From contig DXTB01000003.1 in NCBI GenBank assembly GCA_019410105.1, positions 39,317 through 103,316 on the forward strand: a DNA stretch of 64,000 nucleotides, written 5' to 3'. A program made the translations under genes and the position numbers. Below the pieces are notes generated by a model. It searched no databases, was not told the DNA's origin, and worked only from the letters and a program-made list of their open reading frames with translations. Position 1 is the first letter of the stretch. Each line of letters begins with the position of its first letter. Of the stretch, positions 37,347 to 46,046 are shown one piece after another. Source of the stretch: Clostridiales bacterium (lineage in GTDB: Bacteria > Bacillota_A > Clostridia > Oscillospirales > Oscillospiraceae).

Positions 37347-38024
37347 TCATTGCGGCAGGGCGGTGAACAGGGCGGCCATCTCCTCCGTGGTATCCTCCAA
37401 ATAGCTGGCCAGGGTGATAACTCCCATGTAGTTGCCCTCCTTGACGCACACCATCAGCTCGTAGACCGGGATCTCGCTGATCGTGCTGGTGACCCGCAGG
37501 GTGGAGTGGTCAGCGCCGGCGAATTCCATGGAACCCGCCTCCACCTGGATGTCGCTCATGCCCGCCTGCATCAGGGCGTCCTCCAGCGTGGGCATGACGA
37601 GGTTGATATAGGCGTCCTCGTCCAAAGCGGCGCCGTAAAGAACCCCCATGTCCTCAAAGATCACATTGATGGTGGCCGTGCCGTCGGCAGAGGCAGCGTA
37701 CATATCCTGGACGGTTTTCCCGTTGGAGAACATCTCGCTGAGCTCCTCGTCTGTAAGGGACTCCCCAATCTCGCCGTTGAGCTGGGCGATCTCCTCGTCC
37801 GTGAGATAGGTCCACTCGTCGCCGAGCTGGCAGGCGACACTCAGGAATTCGTTCGTGTAGGTGCCGCCCTCCACCCGGCCACTCTGGAACTCCGTTTCCT
37901 CCGGGGTCATCGGGGTCTCCGGCGGCAACGTGCCGGAGACATCCTCCGCTGAGTCGCCTCCGCAGGCGGTCAGCGCACTCAGCAGCGCCATCAAGGCCAG
38001 TAAACATCCCATCTTCTTTCTCAT
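37347..38024 (-). CDS. Lipoprotein of unknown function behind a structured leader
   Basis: 225 residues. Signal peptide MRKKMGCLLALMALLSALTAC with lipobox LTAC-GG, then a Ser/Glu-rich linker. The mature domain (TYTNEFLSVACQLGDEWTYLTDEEIAQLNGEIGE ... TLRVTSTISEIPVYELMVCVKEGNYMGVITLASY) looks like the small alpha/beta lipoprotein domains common in Firmicutes that resemble PsbP/DUF-type folds; I do not recognise the family with confidence. AGAGGTAG precedes the ATG. About 130 bases upstream is an intrinsic terminator that ends the candidate regulatory RNA at 38152-38380, so expression may depend on read-through there. Confidence 0.72.
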   Translation of the reverse strand: MRKKMGCLLALMALLSALTACGGDSAEDVSGTLPPETPMTPEETEFQSGRVEGGTYTNEFLSVACQLGDEWTYLTDEEIAQLNGEIGESLTDEELSEMFSNGKTVQDMYAASADGTATINVIFEDMGVLYGAALDEDAYINLVMPTLEDALMQAGMSDIQVEAGSMEFAGADHSTLRVTSTISEIPVYELMVCVKEGNYMGVITLASYLEDTTEEMAALFTALPQ

Positions 38025-38151
38025 GATCTCTACCTCTTTCTATTTTCTTGTGCGCTCCGGCCTTCGGCCGAATACGCGCCCACGGGAAACCGGCGGACGG
38101 TTCCAGCATGCGGGGAAAGCCTCCCCGCACACCGGATTTCCGCCGGAAACA

Positions 38152-38184
38152 CAAAAAACGGTGTTGAGCGTTTCCTCAACACCG
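38152..38184 (-). terminator. Attenuator-type terminator upstream of the lipoprotein
   Basis: Perfect 10-bp stem CGGTGTTGAG/CTCAACACCG, 6-nt loop, then TTTTTTG on the minus strand. Its first arm can instead pair with CTCAACACC at 38299-38308. Confidence 0.85.
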
Positions 38185-38380
38185 CCTGACTGCTGTTCAA
38201 TCAAAGCACAACACCAAAGCCTATTTCCAGCGAATCTCGCTTGCAAAAGCATCGCTCCGCCGGTATAATAGGAAATACGGTGCAGTCCTGACGGACTGTG
38301 GTGTTGAGTGGTCTCTGCACTCATCATCGGAGCATGGCGGGGGCCAGCCCGCTATGCTCCGCCGCAATTTATGTTTCCAA
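38185..38380 (-). ncRNA. Candidate structured regulatory RNA (unclassified)
   Basis: Minus-strand transcript between a good promoter and a perfect terminator. In transcript order there is a hairpin (38361-38329, GGAGCATAGCGGG arm), then segment A CTCAACACCA (38308-38299), P2 CAGTCC-GTCA-GGACTG (38298-38283), P3 TATTTCC/GGAAATA (38277-38271 with 38228-38222) enclosing AGCGA/TCGCT, and segment B TGGTGTTG (38216-38209) pairing with A to close a three-way junction. The terminator follows. It matches none of the riboswitch classes I know. A stand-alone small RNA is the alternative. Confidence 0.55.
38241..38269 (+). promoter_or_regulatory. Plus-strand promoter opposing the structured RNA
   Basis: TTGCAA-N17-TATAAT. 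No plus-strand gene follows; the transcript would be antisense to the RNA above and would reach the 38439-38471 hairpin, which has TTTCTT on this strand. Confidence 0.5.
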
Positions 38381-38385
38381 GTACA

Positions 38386-38414
38386 ATTTTAACCCATAAT
38401 ATGGGAAATTGCAA
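38386..38414 (-). promoter_or_regulatory. Promoter of the structured RNA / lipoprotein
   Basis: TTGCAA-N17-TAAAAT on the minus strand, just beyond the lepA terminator. Confidence 0.6.
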
Positions 38415-38438
38415 GAGCTTTCCCCCGCAATTTGAGAA

Positions 38439-38471
38439 AAAGGCCGCCCCGGCAATGCCCGGGCGGCCTTT
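38439..38471 (-). terminator. Terminator of lepA
   Basis: Stem AAAGGCCGCCC/GGGCGGCCTTT, T-rich on both strands, 32 bases past the lepA stop. Confidence 0.85.
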
Positions 38472-38502
38472 CTTGATAAACTGCTGGTACGGGGACAGGC
38501 GC

Positions 38503-40308
38503 TTACTCGTCCAGCTTGAGCACTGCGAGAAATGCCTCCGTCGGGATCTGCACGCTTCCCAGGGAGCGCATCTTTTTCTTGCCCTCCTTCTGCTTTTCCA
38601 GCAGCTTCTTCTTGCGGCTGATGTCGCCGCCGTAGCACTTGGCCAGCACATCCTTCCGCATAGCCTTGACGGTCTCCCGGGCGATGACCCGGCCGCCAAT
38701 GGCCGCCTGGACCGGCACCTCGAACAGCTGCCGGGGGATGTTCTCCTTCAGCTTCTCGCACAGCCGGCGGGCCCGGGGATACGCCTTGTCTCTGTGGGCG
38801 ATGAAGCTCAGGGCATCCACCGTATCGCCGTTGAGTTTCATGTCCACCTTCACCAGCTCGCTGGACCGGTAGCCGGAGAGCTCATAATCCAGAGAGGCGT
38901 AGCCCTTGGTGTTGGCCTTCAGCGCATCGAAGAAGTCGTAGATGATCTCGTTCAGCGGCATCTGGTAGTGGAGCTCCACCAGATTGGTGTCCAGGTACTG
39001 CATGTCCTTGAACTCCCCCCGCCGGTCCTGGCACATGGGCATGATGTTGCCCACGAACTCGTTGGGAGCGATGATGTTCACCTTGACATAGGGCTCCTCC
39101 GCGTGCTCGATCACCGCCGGGTCCGGGTAGTTGTGGGGATTGTCCACCGTGACCATGGTACCGTCGGTCTTGTACACGTGGTAGATGACGGAGGGCAGGG
39201 TGGTCACCAGATCCAGGTCGAACTCCCGCTCCAGCCGCTCCTGGATCACCTCCATGTGGAGCATGCCCAAAAAGCCGCACCGGAAGCCGAAGCCCAGAGC
39301 TACGGAGCTCTCCGGCTCAAAGCTCAACGAGGCGTCGTTCAGCTGGAGCTTTTCCAGCGCGTCCCGCAAGTCCGGATACTTGGAGCCGTCCTCCGTGTAG
39401 ATACCGCAGTAGACCATGGGCTGCACAGGCCGGTAGCCGGGCAGGGCCTCGGCCGTGGGGCTGGCGGCATCTGTGACGGTGTCGCCCACACGGGTGTCCT
39501 TCACGTTCTTGATGGAGGCGGTGAAGTAGCCCACCTCGCCCGCCCGGAGGCTGTCGCAGGACTCCATGCCCAGGGGCAGCAGATGGCCGCATTCGATGAC
39601 CTGATAAATGGCGCCGGAGGCCATCATCTTCACCTGCTGGCCCGTGCGGAGGGTTCCCTCCATGACCCGGAAGTAGACGATGACGCCGCGGTACGAGTCA
39701 TACTGGCTGTCGAAGATCAGCGCCTTCAGAGGCGCATTCGGGTCCCCCTTGGGGGGCGGCACGTTCTTTACGATATCCTCCAGCACCGCCTCGATGTTGG
39801 TGCCCATCTTAGCGGAGATTTCCGGCGCGTCCATGGCCGGCAGGCCGATGATGTCCTCCACCTCCTGCTTGGCCTTGGCGGGGTCCGCCGCCGGCAGGTC
39901 GATCTTGTTGAACACAGGCAGAATCTCCAGGTCGTGCTCCATGGCCAGATATGTGTTGGCCAGGGTCTGGGCCTCCACGCCCTGGGTGGAGTCCACCACC
40001 AGCACGGCGCCCTCGCAGGCGGCCAGAGAGCGGGACACCTCGTAGTTGAAGTCCACGTGGCCCGGGGTGTCGATCAGATTCAGTTCATAGTCCTCCCCGT
40101 CCTGGGCATGGTAGGTCAGCCGGACGGCCCGGGCCTTGATGGTGATGCCCCGCTCCCGCTCCAGGTCCATGTTGTCCAGCAGCTGGCTCTCCATCTCCCG
40201 GGCGGAGACGGCGTTGCACTTTTCCAGCAGCCGGTCCGCCAGCGTGGACTTGCCGTGGTCGATATGGGCAATGATGCTGAAATTTCGGATGTTGCTCTGT
40301 TTTGTCAT
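38503..40308 (-). CDS. lepA: Elongation factor 4 (LepA), translational GTPase
   Basis: 601 residues from [20 protein letters not shown], the standard LepA start; GGAGG precedes it and the ORF extension to 40338 is not needed. It binds stalled ribosomes and back-translocates or remodels them. G1 [15 protein letters not shown]2 region RGITIKA, G3 DTPGHVDF, and G4 FNKIDLPAA are followed by the LepA-specific C-terminal domain ([57 protein letters not shown]). Spaced from neighbours by terminators, so probably monocistronic. Confidence 0.98.
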   Translation of the reverse strand: MTKQSNIRNFSIIAHIDHGKSTLADRLLEKCNAVSAREMESQLLDNMDLERERGITIKARAVRLTYHAQDGEDYELNLIDTPGHVDFNYEVSRSLAACEGAVLVVDSTQGVEAQTLANTYLAMEHDLEILPVFNKIDLPAADPAKAKQEVEDIIGLPAMDAPEISAKMGTNIEAVLEDIVKNVPPPKGDPNAPLKALIFDSQYDSYRGVIVYFRVMEGTLRTGQQVKMMASGAIYQVIECGHLLPLGMESCDSLRAGEVGYFTASIKNVKDTRVGDTVTDAASPTAEALPGYRPVQPMVYCGIYTEDGSKYPDLRDALEKLQLNDASLSFEPESSVALGFGFRCGFLGMLHMEVIQERLEREFDLDLVTTLPSVIYHVYKTDGTMVTVDNPHNYPDPAVIEHAEEPYVKVNIIAPNEFVGNIMPMCQDRRGEFKDMQYLDTNLVELHYQMPLNEIIYDFFDALKANTKGYASLDYELSGYRSSELVKVDMKLNGDTVDALSFIAHRDKAYPRARRLCEKLKENIPRQLFEVPVQAAIGGRVIARETVKAMRKDVLAKCYGGDISRKKKLLEKQKEGKKKMRSLGSVQIPTEAFLAVLKLDE

Positions 40309-40520
40309 ATTTGGATATTCCTCCATCGGCCGGTCCACGCAAGGCCCGCATCAAGGGCCCGGCGCGCATCGCCGTTCTTTCAATCGGAATGGGGGCCCCA
40401 TAAAATCCGAGATTCCATGGGGTGGTGAGGCGCAAGGGAGCCGGATGTGGCATTCGCCGCCGGGCGGCTCTGCTCCGCCTGGGAGTCTCCTGTCACAGGG
40501 TTCCTCCCCGGGCCGCCGCT

Positions 40521-41606
40521 TTATGGGGCCGCGGCATGTTCTGCGTTCCACTGAATCCAGAAGCGCTCGTCCCAGAACTGGTCATAGTCATAGTGTACCA
40601 CAAATTCCCGCCAGTTGGCGAGGGTCTCCTCCAGATTTTCCTCTGTCAGGCGGCCCTCCTCCCTTTGAAGCATGGTGAGAATCTCCCGGCAGACGCCGCC
40701 GGAGTGGTGGATATAGTCGCAGTAGTTGTCCAGATTCGTGACGATCTCCGGGTCCATGAGATAGCCGTAGAACTTCACATTGTCATACTGCAGCAGCGTC
40801 TGCCCTGCCTGGCGGATGGCCGCAAACACCGCCTCCGTCCTCCCCTCCCGGATGACCTTGTCCCAGAAGAGGATGCTGTACGGGGGCAGGAAGAAATCGA
40901 ATTCCGTGTCCGGATGCTCTGTGACCCACCGTTCCGCCACCGCCAGATTGGCGGCCACATCGTCCCGATAGGCATCTGCGGGCAGCTCCTCCGCCGCAAT
41001 CTCCGGCCGGTCATAGTTCTCCAGGGCGGAGATATGGTTCCACCACTCATTCCGGTCCCAGGTGAATCCCTCGTCGATGGTGTCGCTCTCTCCCCAGTGG
41101 TTGGAGAGCAGGGTGTAGGCGCTGTAATACAGCGTATCCTTGTTCAGCAGATATTGGATGTCATCCAGCGGATTGGCGTTGTAGAGATAGTCCGGCATGG
41201 CCGCAGTCACACCGCTCTCATCCCGGATCAGGGTGTTCACATCCAGGCCGAAGATCACCCGCTCCGGCTCCTGGGTCCGAAAGAGGACGTTCATCACTTG
41301 GTCGAACTCGCTGTAATACCCGTCCGGGATGGTGAGCCGCACCGCGGAGGTGCCGAAGGTCTCCTGAATCCAGCTGGAGCGGTAGTTGGCCGCCATGGAG
41401 GTGCCCACCAGCACGGTGTCCGCCTCCACATTCTTCGCCAGGCCCGCCGTCTGGTACCGCTCATTGAACAGCACCGGCTGCCACTTGTCCGGCACCCGAT
41501 AATACAGGCAGGGATCCACCACGTACACAACGGCTCCGCAGACCGCCAGCAGCGCCAGAATACACGCCAGAAGGCCGCAGACCCAGCGTCGATATGCTTG
41601 CTTCAT
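40521..41606 (-). CDS. Membrane-anchored SGNH/AlgX-DltD-like protein, MBOAT partner
   Basis: 361 residues from MKQAYRRWVCGLLACILALL (GAGGAGGG upstream). One N-terminal membrane helix, then an extracytoplasmic domain with VLVGTSMAANYRSSW, where the serine sits as in the GxSM motif of AlgX/DltD-like esterase folds, and HHSGGVCREILTML near the C-terminus, a DxxH-like position. It lies ten bases after an MBOAT O-acyltransferase in the same operon. Such pairs carry acyl groups across the membrane and attach them to a surface polymer. The polymer is not identified. Confidence 0.8.
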   Translation of the reverse strand: MKQAYRRWVCGLLACILALLAVCGAVVYVVDPCLYYRVPDKWQPVLFNERYQTAGLAKNVEADTVLVGTSMAANYRSSWIQETFGTSAVRLTIPDGYYSEFDQVMNVLFRTQEPERVIFGLDVNTLIRDESGVTAAMPDYLYNANPLDDIQYLLNKDTLYYSAYTLLSNHWGESDTIDEGFTWDRNEWWNHISALENYDRPEIAAEELPADAYRDDVAANLAVAERWVTEHPDTEFDFFLPPYSILFWDKVIREGRTEAVFAAIRQAGQTLLQYDNVKFYGYLMDPEIVTNLDNYCDYIHHSGGVCREILTMLQREEGRLTEENLEETLANWREFVVHYDYDQFWDERFWIQWNAEHAAAP

Positions 41607-41616
41607 ACGGCCCTCC

Positions 41617-43050
41617 TCAGAAGTTGGAATAGATGAAGGTGGTGACGCCGGTAAAGGACAGCACACACCAAAGCGTCAGCACTGTGAGGGCCGCGCCCCG
41701 CCAGAGCGTAGGCCGGAAGTCCTCCATCCGACGGATGGTGTTCCGGGGCCAGAGGACGGCGACCATCCCCGCCCCATACAGCAGCACCACCCGCAGGATG
41801 TTTTTCCAGGGCGTGAAGGCGGGAATCAGCATCTGCACCGCGCTGGTCTCCTCGGCGAAAAGGCCCTCCAGCAGCCAGGCCGCCGGTTTTGCAAAGCCGC
41901 CGGTGACGGCCCGGCCCAGCAGCTCCAGGGCCCCGGTACAGTCCGGTGCCCGGAAGAACACCCAGGCGATGTTGACAAAGAGAAAGGTCAGCCCCCACCG
42001 GAGGACAAAGGGCAGCCGATCCCGGCCCCTGCCCCAGACCCGTTCCACCACCTGGGCCAGGCCGTGGAGGGCGCCCCACACCAGGAAGGTCCACCCGGCC
42101 CCGTGCCAGAAGCCGCTGACCAGGAAGACGATGAGAATATTGCAATACGTCCGGATCGTGCCCCGGCGGCTGCCGCCCAGGGGGAAATACAGGCACTCCC
42201 GCAGGAAGGTGGTGAGCGTGATGTGCCACCGCTTCCAGAATTCCGTCACAGAGGCGCTGCGATACGGGGAGTCAAAGTTCATCGGCAGGCGGAGCCCGAA
42301 GAGCCGGGCCACACCGGCTGCGATGTCGCAGTAGCCGGAGAAGTCAAAGTACAGCTGGAGCGTATACCCCAAAATCACCAGCCAGGCCGCCGGAGCGCTG
42401 AGCTCTTCCAGATGTACCCAGCCGTTGTTCACCACAGTGCCGAAGGCGTCCGCCAGCAGCACCTTTTTGATGGTGCCACAACAGATGGCGTAGATACCCG
42501 CCGCGGCGTCGGACCAGTCCGGATGGAGGAATCCCTTTTCCCGCAGCTGGGGGAAAAAGATTCCGGGCCGCAGGATGGGGCCGGAGGTAACGGTGGGGAA
42601 AAACAGCCCGTAGAGCAGAAGGGAATCCCCCGGCGCGGGGACATATTCCCCGGTATAGACCTCCTTCAGCAACCACAGCTGCTGGAAGGTGAAAAAGCTC
42701 AGTCCCAGCGGAGCCCAGCCCACCTCCACCGCGCCGCCGGTGAGGAACTCCGTATACTTGAATCCCACCAGTATGGCGATGTGATAGACGCAGGCAAGAA
42801 CCATTGTCCGGCGGCGGCCACCGGACCGGGCCATCCGGCGGATGGCCCATGCTGTCACGCAGATGCCCGCCAGCAGGCAGGCAACGCCCCCCAGCACCAC
42901 CGTCCATCCTCCGGGGCCCAGAAGGCAGAATACCGCGGAGGCCGCCGCCAGCATCGCCGCACCCGCTCGGGGGCTGCGCCGCCCCGCTGTCAGGCACACC
43001 GCCAGCGCTGTGGCCAGAAAGCCGAAAAAGGCCAGAGACTGAAAGCTCAT
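41617..43050 (-). CDS. MBOAT family O-acyltransferase (AlgI/DltB-like)
   Basis: 477 residues with about 11 membrane helices. Conserved MBOAT signatures: LGLSFFTFQQLWLLKEVY, YTLQLYFDFSGYCDIAAGVARLFG, FWKRWHITLTTFLRECLYFPLGG, and SGFWHGAGWTFLVWGALHG with the catalytic histidine. AlgI-type enzymes accept acyl groups from inside the cell and pass them outward. The ATG overlaps the stop of the upstream XRE gene as ATGA, indicating coupled translation, and the SGNH partner follows ten bases downstream. GGAG precedes the start. Confidence 0.93.
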   Translation of the reverse strand: MSFQSLAFFGFLATALAVCLTAGRRSPRAGAAMLAAASAVFCLLGPGGWTVVLGGVACLLAGICVTAWAIRRMARSGGRRRTMVLACVYHIAILVGFKYTEFLTGGAVEVGWAPLGLSFFTFQQLWLLKEVYTGEYVPAPGDSLLLYGLFFPTVTSGPILRPGIFFPQLREKGFLHPDWSDAAAGIYAICCGTIKKVLLADAFGTVVNNGWVHLEELSAPAAWLVILGYTLQLYFDFSGYCDIAAGVARLFGLRLPMNFDSPYRSASVTEFWKRWHITLTTFLRECLYFPLGGSRRGTIRTYCNILIVFLVSGFWHGAGWTFLVWGALHGLAQVVERVWGRGRDRLPFVLRWGLTFLFVNIAWVFFRAPDCTGALELLGRAVTGGFAKPAAWLLEGLFAEETSAVQMLIPAFTPWKNILRVVLLYGAGMVAVLWPRNTIRRMEDFRPTLWRGAALTVLTLWCVLSFTGVTTFIYSNF

Positions 43051-43736
43051 CTGGTCTTCTCCGTCAGGCCGCTGAGACGGGCATCCGCGGTGCTCAGCAC
43101 CTGGGTCAGGCTCTGGCACCGTCCGGGGTATGCGGCGGTCAGGGCCTCGTTGGACAGGTCCGGGAACGCCGCCTTTTTGGCCGCCAGGGACCGCAGGCTC
43201 CGGGTGTACTGGATCTCCGAGAGCTTCATGTCCGCCTCCGCTGTGCCCATGGTGCAGGCGGCCGGGTCCAGAGAGAAGTACGCCTCGTTGGCGCCGGCGG
43301 TGCGGTACAGATGGCGGTACAGCTGGTACACCGCGCTGCCCAGATATCCGGCAGCGGCGTTGATGGACGCCTTGTCGTTCAGCTTGCCCAGCAGGCCGAA
43401 CAGCACCCCCACAGCGCCGGAGAGCAGCTTGCTCTGGAGCGTGGCCAGCACGCTGCCCTGGAGGATGTTCCCCGGTTCCGCAGCGTTCAGGATCTCCTGC
43501 TCCGTCAGCATGTTCCCCTCCCGGGACAGGGTCCTGCCCAGGATGAAGTCCGCGGAGACGTGGTAGTAATCACAGGCCTTCACCACAAAGGCCAGGCCCG
43601 GTTCCCGGATGCCGTTTTCATAGTGGCTCAACAGGGCCTGGGAGATTCCCAGATCCCCTGCGGCAGTTCGCTGGGAGACGCCCCGCTCCTGCCGCAGCAG
43701 GGACAGGGTCCGTGAAAATTCAGTTGTGGAAGCCAT
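43047..43736 (-). CDS. XRE-family regulator heading the MBOAT operon
   Basis: 229 residues. HTH at residues 8-65 (RTLSLLRQERGVSQRTAAGDLGISQALLSHYENGIREPG), then an extended helical region (NILQGSVLATLQSKLLSGAVGVLFGLLGKLNDK ... YLGSAVYQLYRHLYRTAG) of unknown function. GGAGAGA precedes the ATG. It is translationally coupled (ATGA) to the MBOAT gene, so it probably controls this operon. Arms GTTAAA/TTTAAC 14 bases apart overlap its -10 box and may be its operator (weak). Confidence 0.87.
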   Translation of the reverse strand: MASTTEFSRTLSLLRQERGVSQRTAAGDLGISQALLSHYENGIREPGLAFVVKACDYYHVSADFILGRTLSREGNMLTEQEILNAAEPGNILQGSVLATLQSKLLSGAVGVLFGLLGKLNDKASINAAAGYLGSAVYQLYRHLYRTAGANEAYFSLDPAACTMGTAEADMKLSEIQYTRSLRSLAAKKAAFPDLSNEALTAAYPGRCQSLTQVLSTADARLSGLTEKTR

Positions 43737-43772
43737 CGTTCTCTCTCCTTCAGAGTTAAATACATAACGTAT

Positions 43773-43801
43773 AGTTTAACAAATACGATACGGATTGTAA
43801 A
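43773..43801 (-). promoter_or_regulatory. Promoter of the XRE-MBOAT-SGNH operon
   Basis: TTTACA-N17-TAAACT on the minus strand. Confidence 0.65.
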
Positions 43802-43830
43802 GAAAAATCCCACGGATTCAGACATTTTTC

Positions 43831-43858
43831 GGGGGAAGGCGCTGCGGCGCCTTCCCCC
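43831..43858 (-). terminator. Hairpin after the HAD phosphatase gene
   Basis: 12-bp stem GGGGGAAGGCGC/GCGCCTTCCCCC, loop TGCG; no T-run on the minus strand, so termination strength is uncertain. Confidence 0.45.
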
Positions 43859-43879
43859 GCTGTTTCCTTGCCGTCCAGC

Positions 43880-44758
43880 TCAGAACAGGCCCACCTGCCC
43901 CAGCAGCACGTCTCCCCCGATGCTGCGCACCTGGCGGGCATTCTCCTCCCACAAGCGGTCCGTCACCGCCATTTTGCGGATGATGTCCTGCACCGTGGCC
44001 TCCAGCGCAGACCCGGCCCGGTAGTCCGCCTGGAAGATATAATCCACCCGGCCCTTTGCCAGCAGGTCCTCCACACCGGCGCGGTTGCTGGCCTGGTACA
44101 CAGCGATGGCCTGGCCGCCGTAGGCCCGCATCATCTTCATGCAGGGCACGTCGGAAAGGCCGTCCCCCATGTAGATCATACTGGTGAAGGGCACCCGCTT
44201 GCTGTCGTCAGGCATGGAGGCGTTCAGATCCCGGTCGTTGGACACGTCCAGCACGCCCTTGTTGATCCGGTAGACGAACTGGGTCTTGGCGGTGAAGTTC
44301 ACCGCCAGCTTGGGCCACACGGGCACACCGCTCTCATCGTAGTAAAACTCGCTGGCATAGATCTCCTTGAATTCCCCGCTGATGGACGAGCCTTCAATGA
44401 TCTCCCGCAGGCCGGAGGAGATGATGTAGTGCTCCACCTGGACACCCTGGCCGGCGCCGAAGTCGTTGATCCGCCGGAACCAGTCCTCCACACCGGGGAA
44501 CAGCACGATGCTCCGCCCCTTCTCCACCAAGTCCGTCCGGGTGAACGGTCGGTTCCGCCGCGCCGCCTCCCGCAGCATGGTGTACATATAGGCCAGGATA
44601 CCGTCCATCCGGTTCCTGCGGCCGAAGCCGTTGGCCTCCGCCCAGAACTCTGCGGGGGTCATCCCCAGGGAGGGGATGAAGGCGTAGTCCTGCATATCGG
44701 TGGTGCAGAGGGTCTTGTCAAAGTCGTACAGAAAGGCCACGATGGGCTGTTGCTTCAT
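43880..44758 (-). CDS. HAD-family phosphatase (SerB/PSPase-like)
   Basis: 292 residues from MKQQPIVAFLYDFDKTLC (GGAGGAG upstream). HAD motif I FLYDFDKTLCTTD has the DxDxT-like nucleophile region. YIISSGLREIIEGS is motif II, and the motif III/IV region reads MIYMGDGLSDVPCMKMMRAYGGQAIAVY. This is the haloacid-dehalogenase subgroup found in Firmicutes beside sporulation and cell-division genes. The substrate is unknown. It sits downstream of divIVA but is separated from it by a terminator. Confidence 0.88.
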   Translation of the reverse strand: MKQQPIVAFLYDFDKTLCTTDMQDYAFIPSLGMTPAEFWAEANGFGRRNRMDGILAYMYTMLREAARRNRPFTRTDLVEKGRSIVLFPGVEDWFRRINDFGAGQGVQVEHYIISSGLREIIEGSSISGEFKEIYASEFYYDESGVPVWPKLAVNFTAKTQFVYRINKGVLDVSNDRDLNASMPDDSKRVPFTSMIYMGDGLSDVPCMKMMRAYGGQAIAVYQASNRAGVEDLLAKGRVDYIFQADYRAGSALEATVQDIIRKMAVTDRLWEENARQVRSIGGDVLLGQVGLF

Positions 44759-44808
44759 GGCTGACTCCTCCAATCAAAAGACGTTGAGCGCCGGGACCGG
44801 GAAAGAAA

Positions 44809-44832
44809 AAAGCGGCTCCTGCGAGCCGCTTT
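44809..44832 (-). terminator. Terminator of the sepF-divIVA operon
   Basis: 10-bp stem AAAGCGGCTC/GAGCCGCTTT, then TTTTTTCTTT on the minus strand. Confidence 0.92.
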
Positions 44833-44838
44833 GATCGT

Positions 44839-45549
44839 TCAGTCATCGCCGCCGGAGTAATTGCGGCCGAACTTCAGATCGTTGAGATTGATGCGGCGGG
44901 TAGGCTCATCCACAGGATCAGCCGCAAAGGGGTCCCCCTCCGGATAGTCATCCTCCGCCGCCGGAGACGCCTCTTCCGCTTCCGCCGGGGCCGCTTCCTC
45001 CTCCACGCTCTGCTCGCTGAAAGCGGCCAGCACCTTTTCCTCGATCTGCTGGACGGCCTCCTCCGGCTCCTGCTGGGAAATCGGCTCCGCCGCCTCCACC
45101 GGCAGCTCGGGCAGCTGCTCCAGGAATTTCAGCTCCTTCTCACAGATCTCCCTGCTGGCGGCAATGAACTGGGCCAGATCCCGCTGGCCCTGGTGCAGCC
45201 GCTCCTCGGCGGCCTCCACCTCCTGGCGCAGCTGGCCGATCTTCTCCCGGGCGCTGGTCTCCGCTTGGGCCAGGATCTCGTCCCGCTTGGCCTCTGCCTC
45301 GTGGACGATGGAGTCCGCCATCTTCTGGGCGGTCAGCAGGGTGGCGCGCATGGAGTCCTCGGTGGCACGGTAGTCCTCCACCTTTTCCACCAGGACCTTC
45401 AGCTTGGCCTTCAGCGCCGCGTTCTCCTTGTAGAGCGCGGTGTAATCATCGGTGAGCTCGTCCAGAAACTCATCGACCATGGCCATGTTATATCCGCCCA
45501 TCACTGCCTTGGAAAAGGCGTGGGTGGAAACTTCCTGTGGTGTCAGCAT
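44839..45549 (-). CDS. divIVA: DivIVA domain protein
   Basis: 236 residues. DivIVA binds curved membrane at poles and septa. The N-terminal signature TPQEVSTHAFSKAVMGGYNM ends in the family's GY motif and is followed by long coiled coils (EFLDELTDDYTALYKENAALKAKLKVLVEKVEDY; EAKRDEILAQAETSAREKIGQLRQEVEAAEERL). The C-terminal third is acidic and low complexity (EEAAPAEAEEASPAAEDDYPEG), ending with TRRINLNDLKFGRNY. It is 27 bases downstream of sepF in the division cluster. Confidence 0.95.
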   Translation of the reverse strand: MLTPQEVSTHAFSKAVMGGYNMAMVDEFLDELTDDYTALYKENAALKAKLKVLVEKVEDYRATEDSMRATLLTAQKMADSIVHEAEAKRDEILAQAETSAREKIGQLRQEVEAAEERLHQGQRDLAQFIAASREICEKELKFLEQLPELPVEAAEPISQQEPEEAVQQIEEKVLAAFSEQSVEEEAAPAEAEEASPAAEDDYPEGDPFAADPVDEPTRRINLNDLKFGRNYSGGDD

Positions 45550-45576
45550 AGTGCGATGTTACCCCCTCGTGTCCGC

Positions 45577-46011
45577 TCAGAAATAGAGGCCGTTGTTCTC
45601 CAGCTCGTCGATCAGGTCGCCCTCGATATCCACATGATAGGGCGTGATGATGTATGTATTGGCAGCCACCTTCTTGATCTTGCCCTCGCCGGCATAGGCC
45701 ACGCCGGACAGAAAGTCGATCAGCCGCCGGGCGATATCCTTGTTGGTGGACTCCAGGTTCAGCACCACGGTCCGCTTGTCCTTCAGGTGGTCCGCGATCT
45801 CGGAGGCGTTCTCGAACCGCTCCGGCTTCACCAGCACCACTTTCAGCTGGGTGGTGGCGTGGATATTCACCACCTTGTTGCGGCGGTCCTCCACCTTGAG
45901 CTTCCGGTCCTCAAAGGCGTTTTGCCGCACCGGCTCCTCAAAGTCATCATACTCCTCGTCCTCATCCTCGTAGGGGTGGGTCCACTTTTTCAGTTCGTCC
46001 AATAAGCTCAT
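45577..46011 (-). CDS. sepF: Cell division protein SepF
   Basis: 144 residues. SepF anchors FtsZ to the membrane and bends septal membrane. The N-terminal acidic stretch (DELKKWTHPYEDEDEEYDDFEE) leads to the SepF core (TTQLKVVLVKPERFENASEIADHLKDKRTVVLNLESTNKDIARRLIDFLSGVAYAGEGKIKKV). It lies between yggS and divIVA, the conserved Gram-positive order. Confidence 0.96.
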   Translation of the reverse strand: MSLLDELKKWTHPYEDEDEEYDDFEEPVRQNAFEDRKLKVEDRRNKVVNIHATTQLKVVLVKPERFENASEIADHLKDKRTVVLNLESTNKDIARRLIDFLSGVAYAGEGKIKKVAANTYIITPYHVDIEGDLIDELENNGLYF

Positions 46012-46046
46012 AATAGCCTCCCATCGGAGCCGCGCTCCGGTCTTTT

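Noticed and set aside
38040..38327. A 95-codon minus-strand ORF over the structured RNA.
   Set aside because: It runs straight through a perfect intrinsic terminator and lacks a ribosome site; the RNA structure explains the region better.
38152..38380. 6S RNA, SRP RNA or tmRNA as identity of the structured RNA.
   Set aside because: The 5' and 3' ends do not pair as in 6S, the SRP GGAAG/GNAR apical motif is absent, and there is no tRNA-like end or tag ORF.
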